From Lachnospiraceae bacterium Marseille-Q4251 (lineage in GTDB: Bacteria > Bacillota > Clostridia > Lachnospirales > Lachnospiraceae), in NCBI GenBank assembly GCA_018223435.1, contig JAGTTO010000001.1, positions 3,100,001 to 3,164,000 on the forward strand: a stretch of DNA of 64,000 nucleotides. The letters run 5' to 3'. The position numbers were made by a program, and so were the translations under genes. Shown in pieces: positions 1-8,698 of this stretch. The stretch's first letter is position 1, and every line of letters starts with the position of its first letter. The notes below the pieces were generated by a model. The model saw only the letters and a program-made list of their open reading frames with translations. It did not search any database and was not told where the DNA came from.

Positions 1-2
1 GC

Positions 3-128
3 GCCCTGGCAGGAGCTGATATCGCCACCGTTCCTTATAAAGTTATCGTTCAGATGACCAAACATCCGCTTACCGATGCCGGGATCGAGAAATTCCAGGC
101 AGATTATAAGGCTGTATTCGGAGAGTAA
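3..128 (+). CDS. Transaldolase / fructose-6-phosphate aldolase-like protein, C-terminal end (partial)
   Basis: The window opens inside this gene; the last 41 codons are visible and end in TAA at 126-128. The tail ([11 protein letters not shown], then [11 protein letters not shown]) is typical of the small transaldolase / fructose-6-phosphate aldolase family, which transfers or releases dihydroxyacetone units in the cytosolic pentose phosphate pathway. The transketolase subunit genes follow about 130 bases downstream behind their own promoter, which fits that pathway. Whether the enzyme acts as transaldolase or aldolase cannot be told from the tail. Confidence 0.8.
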   Translation, partial: ALAGADIATVPYKVIVQMTKHPLTDAGIEKFQADYKAVFGE

Positions 129-142
129 GCCGGAAAAAGGGC

Positions 143-171
143 TTGCATCAGACAGGGACTTTTCGTATAAT
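143..171 (+). promoter_or_regulatory. Promoter of the transketolase operon
   Basis: TTGCAT (143-148) and TATAAT (166-171) are separated by 17 bases, a good vegetative promoter. The leader of about 85 bases that follows contains an imperfect CAGCG/CGCTG stem and a small TCACGC/GCGTGA hairpin before the AAGGAG ribosome site near 245. Confidence 0.7.
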
Positions 172-261
172 GGGGGCAGCGGCATCCGGCCATCTGAAAA
201 AGACCATGCTGCGCTGATTTCACGCTATGCGTGACAACATTTAAAGGAGCGAGGAATTAAG

Positions 262-1101
262 ATGAACAAGTTAGAGCTTCAAAAGACTGCTAACGAAATC
301 CGCAAAGACATCGTGACTGCTGTTCACAGTGCGAAGTCCGGTCATCCGGGTGGATCCCTTTCTGCAGCTGATGTTTTTACCTATCTGTATTTCAAAGAGA
401 TGGAGATCGATCCGAAGAACCCGAAGGATCCGGACAGAGACCGTTTTGTGCTGTCAAAGGGTCATAACGCGCCGGGACTTTATTCTGCACTGGCAGAGAG
501 AGGCTATTTCCCGAAGGAGGATCTTGTAACTCTGCGTCATCTGGGCTCTTATCTGCAGGGCCATCCGGATATGAAACACATTCCGGGCGTAGATATGTCC
601 AGCGGTTCTCTTGGACAGGGAATTTCCGCAGCTGTTGGTATGGCGCTGGCCGGAAAAATGGACGGAAAAGATTATCGGGTATTTACCCTTCTGGGCGACG
701 GTGAGATCCAGGAAGGACAGGTCTGGGAGGCAGCGATGTTTGCCGGAGCCAGAAAGCTGGACAACCTGGTAGTGATCGTGGACAACAACGGACTTCAGAT
801 CGACGGAAATGTTGCTGACGTCTGCTCCCCCTACCCCATCGACAAGAAATTCGAGGCTTTCAATTTCCATGTAATCTCCGTAGCTGACGGAAACGATTTC
901 GACCAGCTGGAGAGCGCCTTTGAGGAGGCAAAGACCGTCAAAGGCATGCCCGTGGCTATCGTGGTGAAGACCGTCAAAGGAAAAGGCGTTTCCTTCATGG
1001 AGAACCAGGCCGGCTGGCACGGAAAGGCTCCCAACGATGAGGAGTATAAGATCGCAATGCAGGATTTGGAGAAAGCAGGTGAAGCATTATGTCAGAAGTA
1101 A
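262..1101 (+). CDS. Transketolase, N-terminal (thiamine-binding) subunit
   Basis: This 279-residue protein is the N-terminal half of a split transketolase, which moves two-carbon ketol units between sugar phosphates in the cytosol. The thiamine diphosphate region is visible as GHPGGSLSAAD near residue 28 and GDGEIQEGQVWEA near residue 146, and SKGHNAPGLYSAL is the usual substrate-side motif. The ATG follows an AAAGGAG ribosome site. Its end overlaps the start of the C-terminal subunit gene by 13 bases, so the two are translationally coupled and expected to form one heteromeric enzyme. The split arrangement is normal in Clostridia. Confidence 0.95.
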   Translation: MNKLELQKTANEIRKDIVTAVHSAKSGHPGGSLSAADVFTYLYFKEMEIDPKNPKDPDRDRFVLSKGHNAPGLYSALAERGYFPKEDLVTLRHLGSYLQGHPDMKHIPGVDMSSGSLGQGISAAVGMALAGKMDGKDYRVFTLLGDGEIQEGQVWEAAMFAGARKLDNLVVIVDNNGLQIDGNVADVCSPYPIDKKFEAFNFHVISVADGNDFDQLESAFEEAKTVKGMPVAIVVKTVKGKGVSFMENQAGWHGKAPNDEEYKIAMQDLEKAGEALCQK

Positions 1102-2027
1102 AGAAGATCGCTACCAGAGAGAGTTACGGAAATGCCCTGGTAGAGCTGGGCAAAGAGCATGAAAATCTTGTGGTTCTGGACGCTGACCTTGCTGAGGCTA
1201 CCAAGACCGGTATGTTTAAGAAAGTATTTCCGGAGCGTCACATCGACTGCGGTATCGCCGAGAGCAATATGGCAGGCATCGCAGCCGGTCTTTCCACTAC
1301 AGGAAAGGTTCCCTTCATGAGCACCTTCGCCATGTTTGCGGCCGGCCGTGCTTTTGAGCAGGTGAGAAACTCCATCGGCTATCCCCATCTGAATGTGAAA
1401 ATCGGTGCAACTCACGCCGGTCTTTCCGTAGGTGAGGACGGAGCAACCCATCAGTGCAACGAGGATATCGCTCTGATGCGCGTCATTCCGGGCATGGTTG
1501 TCATCAATCCGAGTGATGATATCGAGGCAAAAGCAGCAGTAAAAGCCGCTTACGAGTATGTAGGACCGGTTTATCTCCGTTTCGGCCGTCTAGCTGCACC
1601 GGTGATCAATGACCGTCCGGATTACAAATTTGAGATCGGCAAGGGCCTTACCCTCCGGGAAGGTAAGGATCTGACCATCGTAGCCACCGGTCTCATGGTA
1701 TCCGAGTCCCTGGCAGCTGCTGAGATGCTGGCAAAAGACGGTATCGAGGCAAAGGTCATCAACATCCACACGATCAAACCGCTGGATGAGGAGCTGATTG
1801 TTGCAGCAGCAAAGGAGACCGGAAAGGTTGTTACCGTTGAGGAGCACTCCATCATCGGCGGTCTGGGAAGCGCTGTCTGCGACTGCCTGAGCGAAAAGGC
1901 TCCGACCAAAGTCCTGAAGATCGGCGTCAACGACGTCTACGGCGAATCCGGCCCGGCCAAGGAAGTCCTCCACAAATATGGTCTGGATGCAGAAGGCATC
2001 TATACGAAGATCAAGGCATTTGCATAA
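1089..2027 (+). CDS. Transketolase, C-terminal subunit
   Basis: This 312-residue protein is the second half of the split transketolase. It carries the pyrimidine-binding part (GIAESNMAGIAAGLS, with the Glu that activates thiamine diphosphate) followed by the C-terminal transketolase domain (VEEHSIIGGLGSAV). It overlaps the N-subunit gene by 13 bases and is followed by a strong terminator, so the operon contains these two genes. With the transaldolase-like gene upstream it makes up the non-oxidative pentose phosphate branch. Confidence 0.95.
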   Translation: MSEVKKIATRESYGNALVELGKEHENLVVLDADLAEATKTGMFKKVFPERHIDCGIAESNMAGIAAGLSTTGKVPFMSTFAMFAAGRAFEQVRNSIGYPHLNVKIGATHAGLSVGEDGATHQCNEDIALMRVIPGMVVINPSDDIEAKAAVKAAYEYVGPVYLRFGRLAAPVINDRPDYKFEIGKGLTLREGKDLTIVATGLMVSESLAAAEMLAKDGIEAKVINIHTIKPLDEELIVAAAKETGKVVTVEEHSIIGGLGSAVCDCLSEKAPTKVLKIGVNDVYGESGPAKEVLHKYGLDAEGIYTKIKAFA

Positions 2028-2043
2028 AAAAGAATATAATATG

Positions 2044-2072
2044 AGGGTTCGCTGATGAGCGGGCCCTTTTTT
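2044..2072 (+). terminator. Rho-independent terminator of the transketolase operon
   Basis: AGGGTTCGC (2044-2052) pairs with GCGGGCCCT (2059-2067) over nine positions including two G-U pairs, with a TGATGA loop and a T-run ending at 2072. Confidence 0.85.
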
Positions 2073-2151
2073 CATGTAATAGTTACAAAATTTTCTGCCC
2101 GGGGGCAAAAAGATTTTTCTGCTTATTGTATAAACATTTTTCACAAACTTG

Positions 2152-2160
2152 TGATATACT
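2152..2160 (+). promoter_or_regulatory. Extended -10 promoter of the exopolysaccharide locus
   Basis: TGATATACT (2152-2160) is an extended -10 element. No convincing -35 lies 17 bases upstream, which is acceptable for an extended -10. It sits 34 bases before the first ORF, in an AT-rich stretch after the transketolase terminator, and could drive the tightly packed genes from 2194 to at least 16015. Confidence 0.5.
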
Positions 2161-2193
2161 AACTCACAGAAAAAAGGTATAAGGGGAACAGAC

Positions 2194-3201
2194 ATGGAAA
2201 TGGATTTTGTGATAGCCTGGGTGGACGGGAATGATCCTGCCTGGCAGAAGGAAAAGAGAAAAACGGAACATGTTCCTGAGGTCACGGCGGAAGCGGATGA
2301 CAGAAACGAGCGCTACCGGGACTGGGATAATTTACAGTACTGGTTTCGCGGTGTGGAACAGTTTGCACCCTGGGTACGGAAAATTCATTTTGTCACCTGG
2401 GGGCATCTCCCCAAATGGCTGAATACGGAGCATCCGAAGCTTCATATTGTAAAGCACGAAGATTTCATCCCTTCTGAATTTCTGCCTACCTTTAATTCCC
2501 ATACCATCGAATGGAATTTTCACCGGATTCTGGGACTTTCCGAGCGGTTTGTCTATTTCAATGATGACATGTTTCTGTTGAACCAGATCCGCCCGGAGAA
2601 TTTTTTCATCGGGGAAAAGCCCGTGGATATGCTGGCCCTGCAGCCGGATGTGGCAAATACGGATAATGAAGTGATGCCTTATATTTACCTGAATAATGCA
2701 ATGCTCCTGGCAAAATACTTTAAGAAATATGAGAATATGAAAGCGCAGCCGGGGGCCTATTTTCATGTCGGTTATCCTCCGAAATATTTTTTCTATAATC
2801 TGATGGAGACGGCTTTTTCAAGATTTACGGGCTTTTACACAGTCCATGGGCCTTCGCCTCTGAAAAAAAGCACCTATGAGAAGCTGTGGGAGCTGGAAGG
2901 AGAGCGCCTTATAGAGGTCTGTGGCCATCCCTTCCGCCACAAGGGCGATGTGAATCAGTATGTGCTTCGGGAATACCAGAAGCTCAGCGGGAATTTTGTC
3001 CCGAAGAATGTGCAGAGGCTCTGCAGCTACTATGATATTGGAAATGATAACCGTGCGCTGACAGAGACGATCCGGAAGCAGAAAAGTCCGATCGTCTGTA
3101 TCAACGACAGCAATCACGCAATCGACTTTGAAAAAGCGAAACGGGAGCTGAATGAGGCTCTGGAATTTCGGCTTGGGAAAAAATCTTCATTTGAAAAGTA
3201 A
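2194..3201 (+). CDS. Stealth-family sugar-phosphate transferase
   Basis: The 335-residue protein begins with the Stealth CR1 signature (DFVIAWVDGNDP) and continues with the conserved CR2-like block RYRDWDNLQYWFRGVEQFAPWV, in which the aromatic and charged positions match the family, and then FNDDMFLL. Stealth proteins are hexose-1-phosphate transferases that make phosphodiester-linked capsule or exopolysaccharide. It is cytosolic by sequence, with no membrane segment. It leads the exopolysaccharide locus, 17 bases ahead of the PelD-like gene. Acceptor and donor sugars cannot be inferred. Confidence 0.85.
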   Translation: MEMDFVIAWVDGNDPAWQKEKRKTEHVPEVTAEADDRNERYRDWDNLQYWFRGVEQFAPWVRKIHFVTWGHLPKWLNTEHPKLHIVKHEDFIPSEFLPTFNSHTIEWNFHRILGLSERFVYFNDDMFLLNQIRPENFFIGEKPVDMLALQPDVANTDNEVMPYIYLNNAMLLAKYFKKYENMKAQPGAYFHVGYPPKYFFYNLMETAFSRFTGFYTVHGPSPLKKSTYEKLWELEGERLIEVCGHPFRHKGDVNQYVLREYQKLSGNFVPKNVQRLCSYYDIGNDNRALTETIRKQKSPIVCINDSNHAIDFEKAKRELNEALEFRLGKKSSFEK

Positions 3202-3218
3202 CAAAAAGGGGAATATCA

Positions 3219-5384
3219 ATGAATATCCTGCTGACAGGAGGCTCCAGCAGCCTGATCGACAGTATGATTCTGAAGCTCCGCAAAGAGGGGCATCGGGTGT
3301 TTATACTGACTGGTGACAAATATAAGCATAATAAATATGAAAAAGTATTTGAAAAATATGAGTTTCCATACGACAGCGAGAATCTGAATGAGATTCTGGA
3401 GAGCGTCAACCCGGATGTGACCATTTTGATGGGAGCCTTTGACACCAACTACTACTGGAATGGGGAGGAGAGGGAAAATGTCCGTTTTGTCTCTCATCTC
3501 GTAAATATTCTGGTGGCACATTCCAGGTTCAAGAAAACAAAATTGATTTTTCTCTCCTCGGACGAAGTGTACAGCGGAAATTACGCGCATGATATCGAAG
3601 AAGATGAGAAGTTTTCCGGTTCCGGACTGAAGGCAGAGTGTCTCTCCCAGGCAGAAGAAATGTGCAGGAATTTCTCGGAAAACCGGGGAATGGATCTGAT
3701 AGTCTTAAGGCTGGATCATTTTTATGGGATTCCTAAAGGGAAGAAAGATTTAAATCATATTGTGGACGGAATGTGTCTGGAGTGTCTCCGGGACGGCTAT
3801 ATCAAGGCGGGTACGGATCATGAGTTTTCCATGCTGTATGAGAAAGATGCAGTGGAATATATTTATCAGGTGGTAAAACGGAAAAAACACGAGCATTTTC
3901 TCTATCATCTTTCTTCCAGTGATGTGGTCAGCGAACTGGAACTGGCAGCCATGATTCAGGATGAAATGAAGAGTGAGGCCAATATCATAACAGTTCCGGG
4001 AGGAGATGGGCGCTGTGTGCTTTCCGGCAGCCGTTTTGAGAGGGAATACGGTGTACACGCTTTCTGTGACTGGAAAAAGGCTGTGAAGGATATCGTTTCT
4101 TACATGCAGCGGCATAAGGGCGTTTTCCTGAAGGATGACGAGCTGAAGAAGCCCTGGTGGAAGAGACTCTGGGAAAAATGGAAATGGCTGCTTCATGTGC
4201 TTTTTCCTTTTATGGAAAATCTGGCCTGCTTTATTCCGTTTTTCATGCTCAACAACCGTACAGTGGGAAGTGAATATTTTGCCAATCTGGATCCCTTCCT
4301 TTTATATGTGCTGCTCTTTGCCATTGTATATGGGCAGCAGCAGGCAACTTTTTCTGCCATGTGTGCGGTGGCAGGTTATTTGTTCCGGCAGATGTATACC
4401 AGAAGCGGTTTTGAAGTGCTGATGGATTACAATACCTATGTGTGGATTGCCCAGCTCTTTATTCTGGGACTGGTTGTCGGTTACATGAGAGATCAGATCC
4501 GGACCATGCGGATGGAGAGTCAGGAGCTGGAGGATCATTTATCGAGACAGATTACGGATATCCGGGATATCAATGAGAGCAACATCCGCGTGAAAAAGGT
4601 CATGGAGCAACAGCTCATCGATCAGAGGGATGGTATCGGCAAGATCTACAGCATCACAAAAGCGCTGGATCAGCGAATGCCGGATGAAGTTATGTTCTAC
4701 GCCGTCGAGATTCTGACGGAGCTGATGGGAACACGGGATGTGGCGCTCTATAACGTGGTGAACGGGGATTATGCCCGGATCTTTTCCGCAGCCTCCCCAA
4801 AAGCCCGGAGTCTGGGAAATTCTATCCGCTATCGGGAGATGACAGAAATTTATGAAGAGCTGGCGGAAGAAAAGGTTTATATCAATAAAACCATGGATGA
4901 AAGGTATCCGCTGATGGCCCGGGCCATTTATCAGGAGGGTTCCATACAGATGATTATTATGTTGTGGGGCTTAAGCTGGGAAAAAATGACTCTGGGGCAG
5001 GCCAACTTCCTTACCGTAGTCAGCTATTTGATTCAGAATGCGGTGCTCAGTTCCCAAAGATACATGCAGGCACTGGAAGAAAAGCGATACAGCCAGGATT
5101 CCAGAATTCTGGAGAAGGAAGCCTTTGTTTCCCTGGTACAGGCTTATAAAAGTGCAGAGGAGCGGAATCTCGTGGAATGTATTCTTCTTCACATCGAGGT
5201 ACCGGCGGAAAACTACCGGGATGTGGACGCAGCCATGACGAAGCGTCTCCGAGGCAGCGACTATATGGGCATCATGACAGACGGAGGGCTTTATGTTCTT
5301 CTGGCAAACACGACAAAAGAAAGTGCTGTTCCTGTACAGGCACGTTTTAAGGAAAATGGCTACCAGACAGAAATTGTGGAGTAA
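3219..5384 (+). CDS. pelD: PelD-like c-di-GMP receptor with N-terminal SDR-like domain
   Basis: This 721-residue protein has four parts: an SDR/epimerase-like domain (about 1-290), several membrane segments (about 320-430), a coiled coil, and a GAF plus degenerate GGDEF region to the end. In the last domain the GGDEF position reads TDGGL, while RGSD (678-681) sits five residues before it, exactly where the RxxD c-di-GMP inhibitory site belongs. This is the arrangement of PelD, the inner-membrane receptor that switches on Pel polysaccharide synthesis. The SDR part looks degenerate: the glycine-rich loop reads TGGSSSLI and the catalytic Tyr four residues before Lys is replaced by Gly. It may bind a nucleotide without catalysis. 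PelE, PelF and PelG homologues follow. Confidence 0.8.
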   Translation: MNILLTGGSSSLIDSMILKLRKEGHRVFILTGDKYKHNKYEKVFEKYEFPYDSENLNEILESVNPDVTILMGAFDTNYYWNGEERENVRFVSHLVNILVAHSRFKKTKLIFLSSDEVYSGNYAHDIEEDEKFSGSGLKAECLSQAEEMCRNFSENRGMDLIVLRLDHFYGIPKGKKDLNHIVDGMCLECLRDGYIKAGTDHEFSMLYEKDAVEYIYQVVKRKKHEHFLYHLSSSDVVSELELAAMIQDEMKSEANIITVPGGDGRCVLSGSRFEREYGVHAFCDWKKAVKDIVSYMQRHKGVFLKDDELKKPWWKRLWEKWKWLLHVLFPFMENLACFIPFFMLNNRTVGSEYFANLDPFLLYVLLFAIVYGQQQATFSAMCAVAGYLFRQMYTRSGFEVLMDYNTYVWIAQLFILGLVVGYMRDQIRTMRMESQELEDHLSRQITDIRDINESNIRVKKVMEQQLIDQRDGIGKIYSITKALDQRMPDEVMFYAVEILTELMGTRDVALYNVVNGDYARIFSAASPKARSLGNSIRYREMTEIYEELAEEKVYINKTMDERYPLMARAIYQEGSIQMIIMLWGLSWEKMTLGQANFLTVVSYLIQNAVLSSQRYMQALEEKRYSQDSRILEKEAFVSLVQAYKSAEERNLVECILLHIEVPAENYRDVDAAMTKRLRGSDYMGIMTDGGLYVLLANTTKESAVPVQARFKENGYQTEIVE

Positions 5385-5392
5385 AAACAGCA

Positions 5393-6301
5393 ATGTCACA
5401 GAGAATGAAACTGTTTATTTTAATCCTTGTTATAAATATCGTTATGGTTCTGGTTTATCTGATCTGGAATCATCTGAGAAAAAAAGAAAAAGTTTTGAGT
5501 ACCTGGATGAAGGCTGCAGTTATGCTTCTTTGTCCGCTGGTGGGGCCGGCCTTTGTTTTTCTCTCCTACTTGTTTTATAAGCTTGTGATGTCCCAGAACA
5601 TGGATCTTTCGGATGTGGTTTTTGGCAAGGAAAAAACCAGGGCTTTCATCAGGCCGGATGAAGAGGTGGAGAAGAATATGATCTCCATCGAGGATGCCCT
5701 GGAAATTGCCGATAAAAAGAGCCTTCGTACATTTATTATGAATGTAATCCGGGGAGACTACAGGAATTCGCTGGCCTCCCTTGCTCTGGCTCTGAACAGT
5801 GAGGACTCGGAGACCGCCCATTATGCGGCATCGGTTCTTCAGGATGTGCTCAGTGATTTCCGCAGTCAGGTACAGGAAAAATATGTCCGGAGTCAGGTGG
5901 AGGATGAGGAACAGGCAGAAAATTGTATCTCCCTGGTGGAGTATATGCTCCCAATTATTGTGCAGAAAGTTCTGACAAATATGGAGCAGCATGCCATGAT
6001 TGCCAGAATGGATGAGGTATTGGAAAAAGCCTGGACACTGGATCGCAGGAAGATCAGCAGTGTGCTTTATGAAAAAATGTGCCAGTGTCTTCTGGATATT
6101 CAGGACTATAAGACTTGTGAAAAATGGTGTGTTCGGTCTATGGAGCAGTATCCGGCTGCTCTGTCCAGCTATACCAGTGAACTGAAGCTCTTTTTCTCCT
6201 GCGGGGATAAAGAGAAGTTTTTTGATGTGATGAAAAGGCTGCGGGCCTCAGATATCACGATCGACAGTGAAACGCTGGAACTGATCCGGACATTTATGTA
6301 A
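5393..6301 (+). CDS. pelE: PelE-like membrane protein with TPR-type helical region
   Basis: The 302-residue protein has two N-terminal membrane segments (about 5-24 and 37-60), then a soluble all-helical domain with TPR-like spacing (DALEIADKKSLRTFIMNVIRG onward). This is the layout of PelE, a scaffold that joins PelD to the cytosolic glycosyltransferase PelF and to PelG. It starts eight bases after the PelD-like gene and is followed 17 bases later by the large membrane protein. The call rests mostly on position and architecture, because PelE sequences diverge strongly. Confidence 0.7.
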   Translation: MSQRMKLFILILVINIVMVLVYLIWNHLRKKEKVLSTWMKAAVMLLCPLVGPAFVFLSYLFYKLVMSQNMDLSDVVFGKEKTRAFIRPDEEVEKNMISIEDALEIADKKSLRTFIMNVIRGDYRNSLASLALALNSEDSETAHYAASVLQDVLSDFRSQVQEKYVRSQVEDEEQAENCISLVEYMLPIIVQKVLTNMEQHAMIARMDEVLEKAWTLDRRKISSVLYEKMCQCLLDIQDYKTCEKWCVRSMEQYPAALSSYTSELKLFFSCGDKEKFFDVMKRLRASDITIDSETLELIRTFM

Positions 6302-6318
6302 TAAAGGGTGAAACAGAC

Positions 6319-8679
6319 ATGTCAATGACAGCATTGGTAATCTTACAGTTTATGGGCATATTTGCAGCATATACGGGAATTACGACAATACTTCCGGCAG
6401 TGATGTTCCGCAGAATCCTTAAGGGTCGGCGGCTGCCGGAACAGTTCCTGATGTGCTATACCTTTGGAAACTTTTATATCATTAATATTGTGTTTGTGTT
6501 GCAGCTTCTGCATATATCCAACCGGTATACGCTGACTGCGGTGACGGTGGGGCTGAGTGTTGCAATCGGGATACTGGCAAACCGGATTCCCGTATCGAAA
6601 GTTTTGAAAAAAAGTGGCAGAACTGCCAAAAAACTGCTGAGTGGAAGCCTGGGAGGAAAGTCAGCACTCAGTGATTTTTTTAACAGCTTTCGGAAAATGA
6701 TGAATTCTGCGTTTCGCTTCCTGTACAGAGAGGTGATAAAGCAGCCTTTGCAGAGTATTTTTCTGCTGAGTATTATTTTAAGTCTCTGCTGGATTTATGG
6801 AAGACAGATCATTCTGACTTATGGCTATCGTGCTTCTGATATTCCGGTTCATATGAACTGGATCAATCAGATGAGCAGAGGAAAGCTTTTTGTCAGCGGT
6901 GTCTATCCTTTTGGCTTTCACTGTATGATCTATTATCTGCATACCGTTTTCGGGGTGGATACCTATGTTCTGCTCTGTGAATTCTTTTTTGTGCAGGTTC
7001 TTTTTCTTCATGCAGTTCTTCTCTCCATGCTTCAGCTGCTCTGTAAAAGCAAATATCTCCCTTACGCGGGACTTCTTGTATATATTTGGGGAGATTTCTG
7101 GGCAAAACAGACCTATTACCGTTTTTTCTCCACACTTCCGCAGGAATTTGGAATGATTTTTGTGATTCCCTCTGTTTTTTTTCTGATTCGTTTCTTTCAG
7201 ATGGATAAGGAAAAACTGAAGACAAAGGAAGCCAGGATTATGCTTCAGTGTTTTGCCATGGCCTTTTCGCTCACACTGGCGATTCATTTTTACGGAACGA
7301 TGATTGCGGGGCTTTGCTGCATCGGCATTGCAGCAGGGTTCTGTTATCGTTTCTTGCGGAAAGAATATTTTTGCCGTATTATGGTTACGGGAATTTTAAG
7401 TGTCTTTACCGCCGTGCTTCCCATGGGAATTGCTTTTGCGACAGGAACTCCGCTGCAGGGGTCTCTTGGCTGGGGAATGAGTGTCATTAATGGCGGAAAA
7501 AAAGAAGACACTTCTTCCAGTTATGAAATACCGGAGGAAACCGAGGGGGAGTCTAAGACACAGATCGTACTGGATAATGGTACAATCATTGAGATTGACC
7601 GGGCATCCGGAGAGATCAGTACGCAGACGCAGCAGGAGGCGGAAGAAGGACAGCAGACGCTGCAGACAGAGACAGAAGCGCCGCCGGCCCCAAAGGTGTC
7701 TTTAAAAGAAAGGCTGCTTCAATTAAAGCAGAAATCAGAAAATGTCATTGTGATTATGGCACAGCGGATCCGGGAATTTATTCTGACGATAAACAGCAAT
7801 CTGGCCGGTTATGTGGTGCTTGGCGTTTTTGCAGCCGTGATAGCATTGGGTTTCTTGTTTTTTATCATCGGACCCAGAGAACATGGGGCCATGCTCATGT
7901 CTTTCGGCTTCTGTATGGTAATCCTGACAATTCTTCTGTGTGCGGGAACTTTTGGCTTGCCGCCGCTGATGGATGGAGCAAGGTGCAGTATTTATTATGC
8001 GTATCTTCTGAGTGGGGTTCCGGTTTTGCTGCTGGATGGGATTGTCTGTCTGTTTTTCCGGGCGAAAAAAGTGAGACTTTGGAGAAATCTGGTGTCCTTT
8101 GCAGTCAGTGCGGCCGTGTTGACGGGATTTTTTCAGAGCGGGCTTCTGAAAACCCCGGGATATGATTCCGGGTATGTGACAAACGGGGCCAGAACCTGCC
8201 TCACGAACATCATTAAAGAGAACGAGGATGAGACCTGGACCATTGTTTCGGCCAATGATGAGACCCAGATGGGACTGGATCACGGCTGGCATTATGAGAC
8301 GATCACCTTTTTGAGAAAACAGGAAAAACTGCAGGCGGACACCAGCATTATCATTCCTACCAGAAAGGTATATTTCTTTATTGAAAAGATTCCACTGGAT
8401 TATTCCGTATCTTATGCGAAAAGCGGTCAGTCCATTTCCCAAAAAGGCGCCAGTCAGGGACTGCCAAATTCCGGTGGAATCGGCATGTATCAGGGAGAAG
8501 GGCGCTGGATTCTGATGTCCCGTATGTATTACTGGGCCCAGGCCTTTATGGAACGCTATCCCAACGATATGAAAGTTTATTATGAATCCGAGAATTTTAT
8601 CTGCTATGAGATTCAGCAGAATATGTATCATCAGTATAATTTTGCCATCGATTATGGATACAATCAGGTAGAATCATAA
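6319..8679 (+). CDS. Large polytopic membrane protein of the Pel-like locus
   Basis: This 786-residue protein has at least ten hydrophobic segments, an acidic, Gln/Glu-rich cytosolic or external loop at about 395-460, and a soluble C-terminal domain of about 170 residues. A stretch near residue 170 (RASDIPVHMNWI) with conserved-looking Asp and His between membrane segments resembles the catalytic loop of GT-C membrane glycosyltransferases, but the match is weak. I do not recognise the family with certainty. Its position between pelE and the DUF2194-like gene makes a role in polymer synthesis, modification or export likely. An AAGGGTGA ribosome site precedes the ATG. Confidence 0.55.
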   Translation: MSMTALVILQFMGIFAAYTGITTILPAVMFRRILKGRRLPEQFLMCYTFGNFYIINIVFVLQLLHISNRYTLTAVTVGLSVAIGILANRIPVSKVLKKSGRTAKKLLSGSLGGKSALSDFFNSFRKMMNSAFRFLYREVIKQPLQSIFLLSIILSLCWIYGRQIILTYGYRASDIPVHMNWINQMSRGKLFVSGVYPFGFHCMIYYLHTVFGVDTYVLLCEFFFVQVLFLHAVLLSMLQLLCKSKYLPYAGLLVYIWGDFWAKQTYYRFFSTLPQEFGMIFVIPSVFFLIRFFQMDKEKLKTKEARIMLQCFAMAFSLTLAIHFYGTMIAGLCCIGIAAGFCYRFLRKEYFCRIMVTGILSVFTAVLPMGIAFATGTPLQGSLGWGMSVINGGKKEDTSSSYEIPEETEGESKTQIVLDNGTIIEIDRASGEISTQTQQEAEEGQQTLQTETEAPPAPKVSLKERLLQLKQKSENVIVIMAQRIREFILTINSNLAGYVVLGVFAAVIALGFLFFIIGPREHGAMLMSFGFCMVILTILLCAGTFGLPPLMDGARCSIYYAYLLSGVPVLLLDGIVCLFFRAKKVRLWRNLVSFAVSAAVLTGFFQSGLLKTPGYDSGYVTNGARTCLTNIIKENEDETWTIVSANDETQMGLDHGWHYETITFLRKQEKLQADTSIIIPTRKVYFFIEKIPLDYSVSYAKSGQSISQKGASQGLPNSGGIGMYQGEGRWILMSRMYYWAQAFMERYPNDMKVYYESENFICYEIQQNMYHQYNFAIDYGYNQVES

Positions 8680-8698
8680 GAGAAAGGAAACAGAAAAG

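Noticed and set aside
129..261. Riboswitch in the transketolase leader
   Set aside because: Only small hairpins are seen and no thiamine-pyrophosphate aptamer core sequence is present.
454..1020. Long minus-strand ORF opposite the transketolase N-subunit gene
   Set aside because: It lies wholly within a clearly coding gene, has no ribosome site and no recognisable motif; it is a shadow frame.
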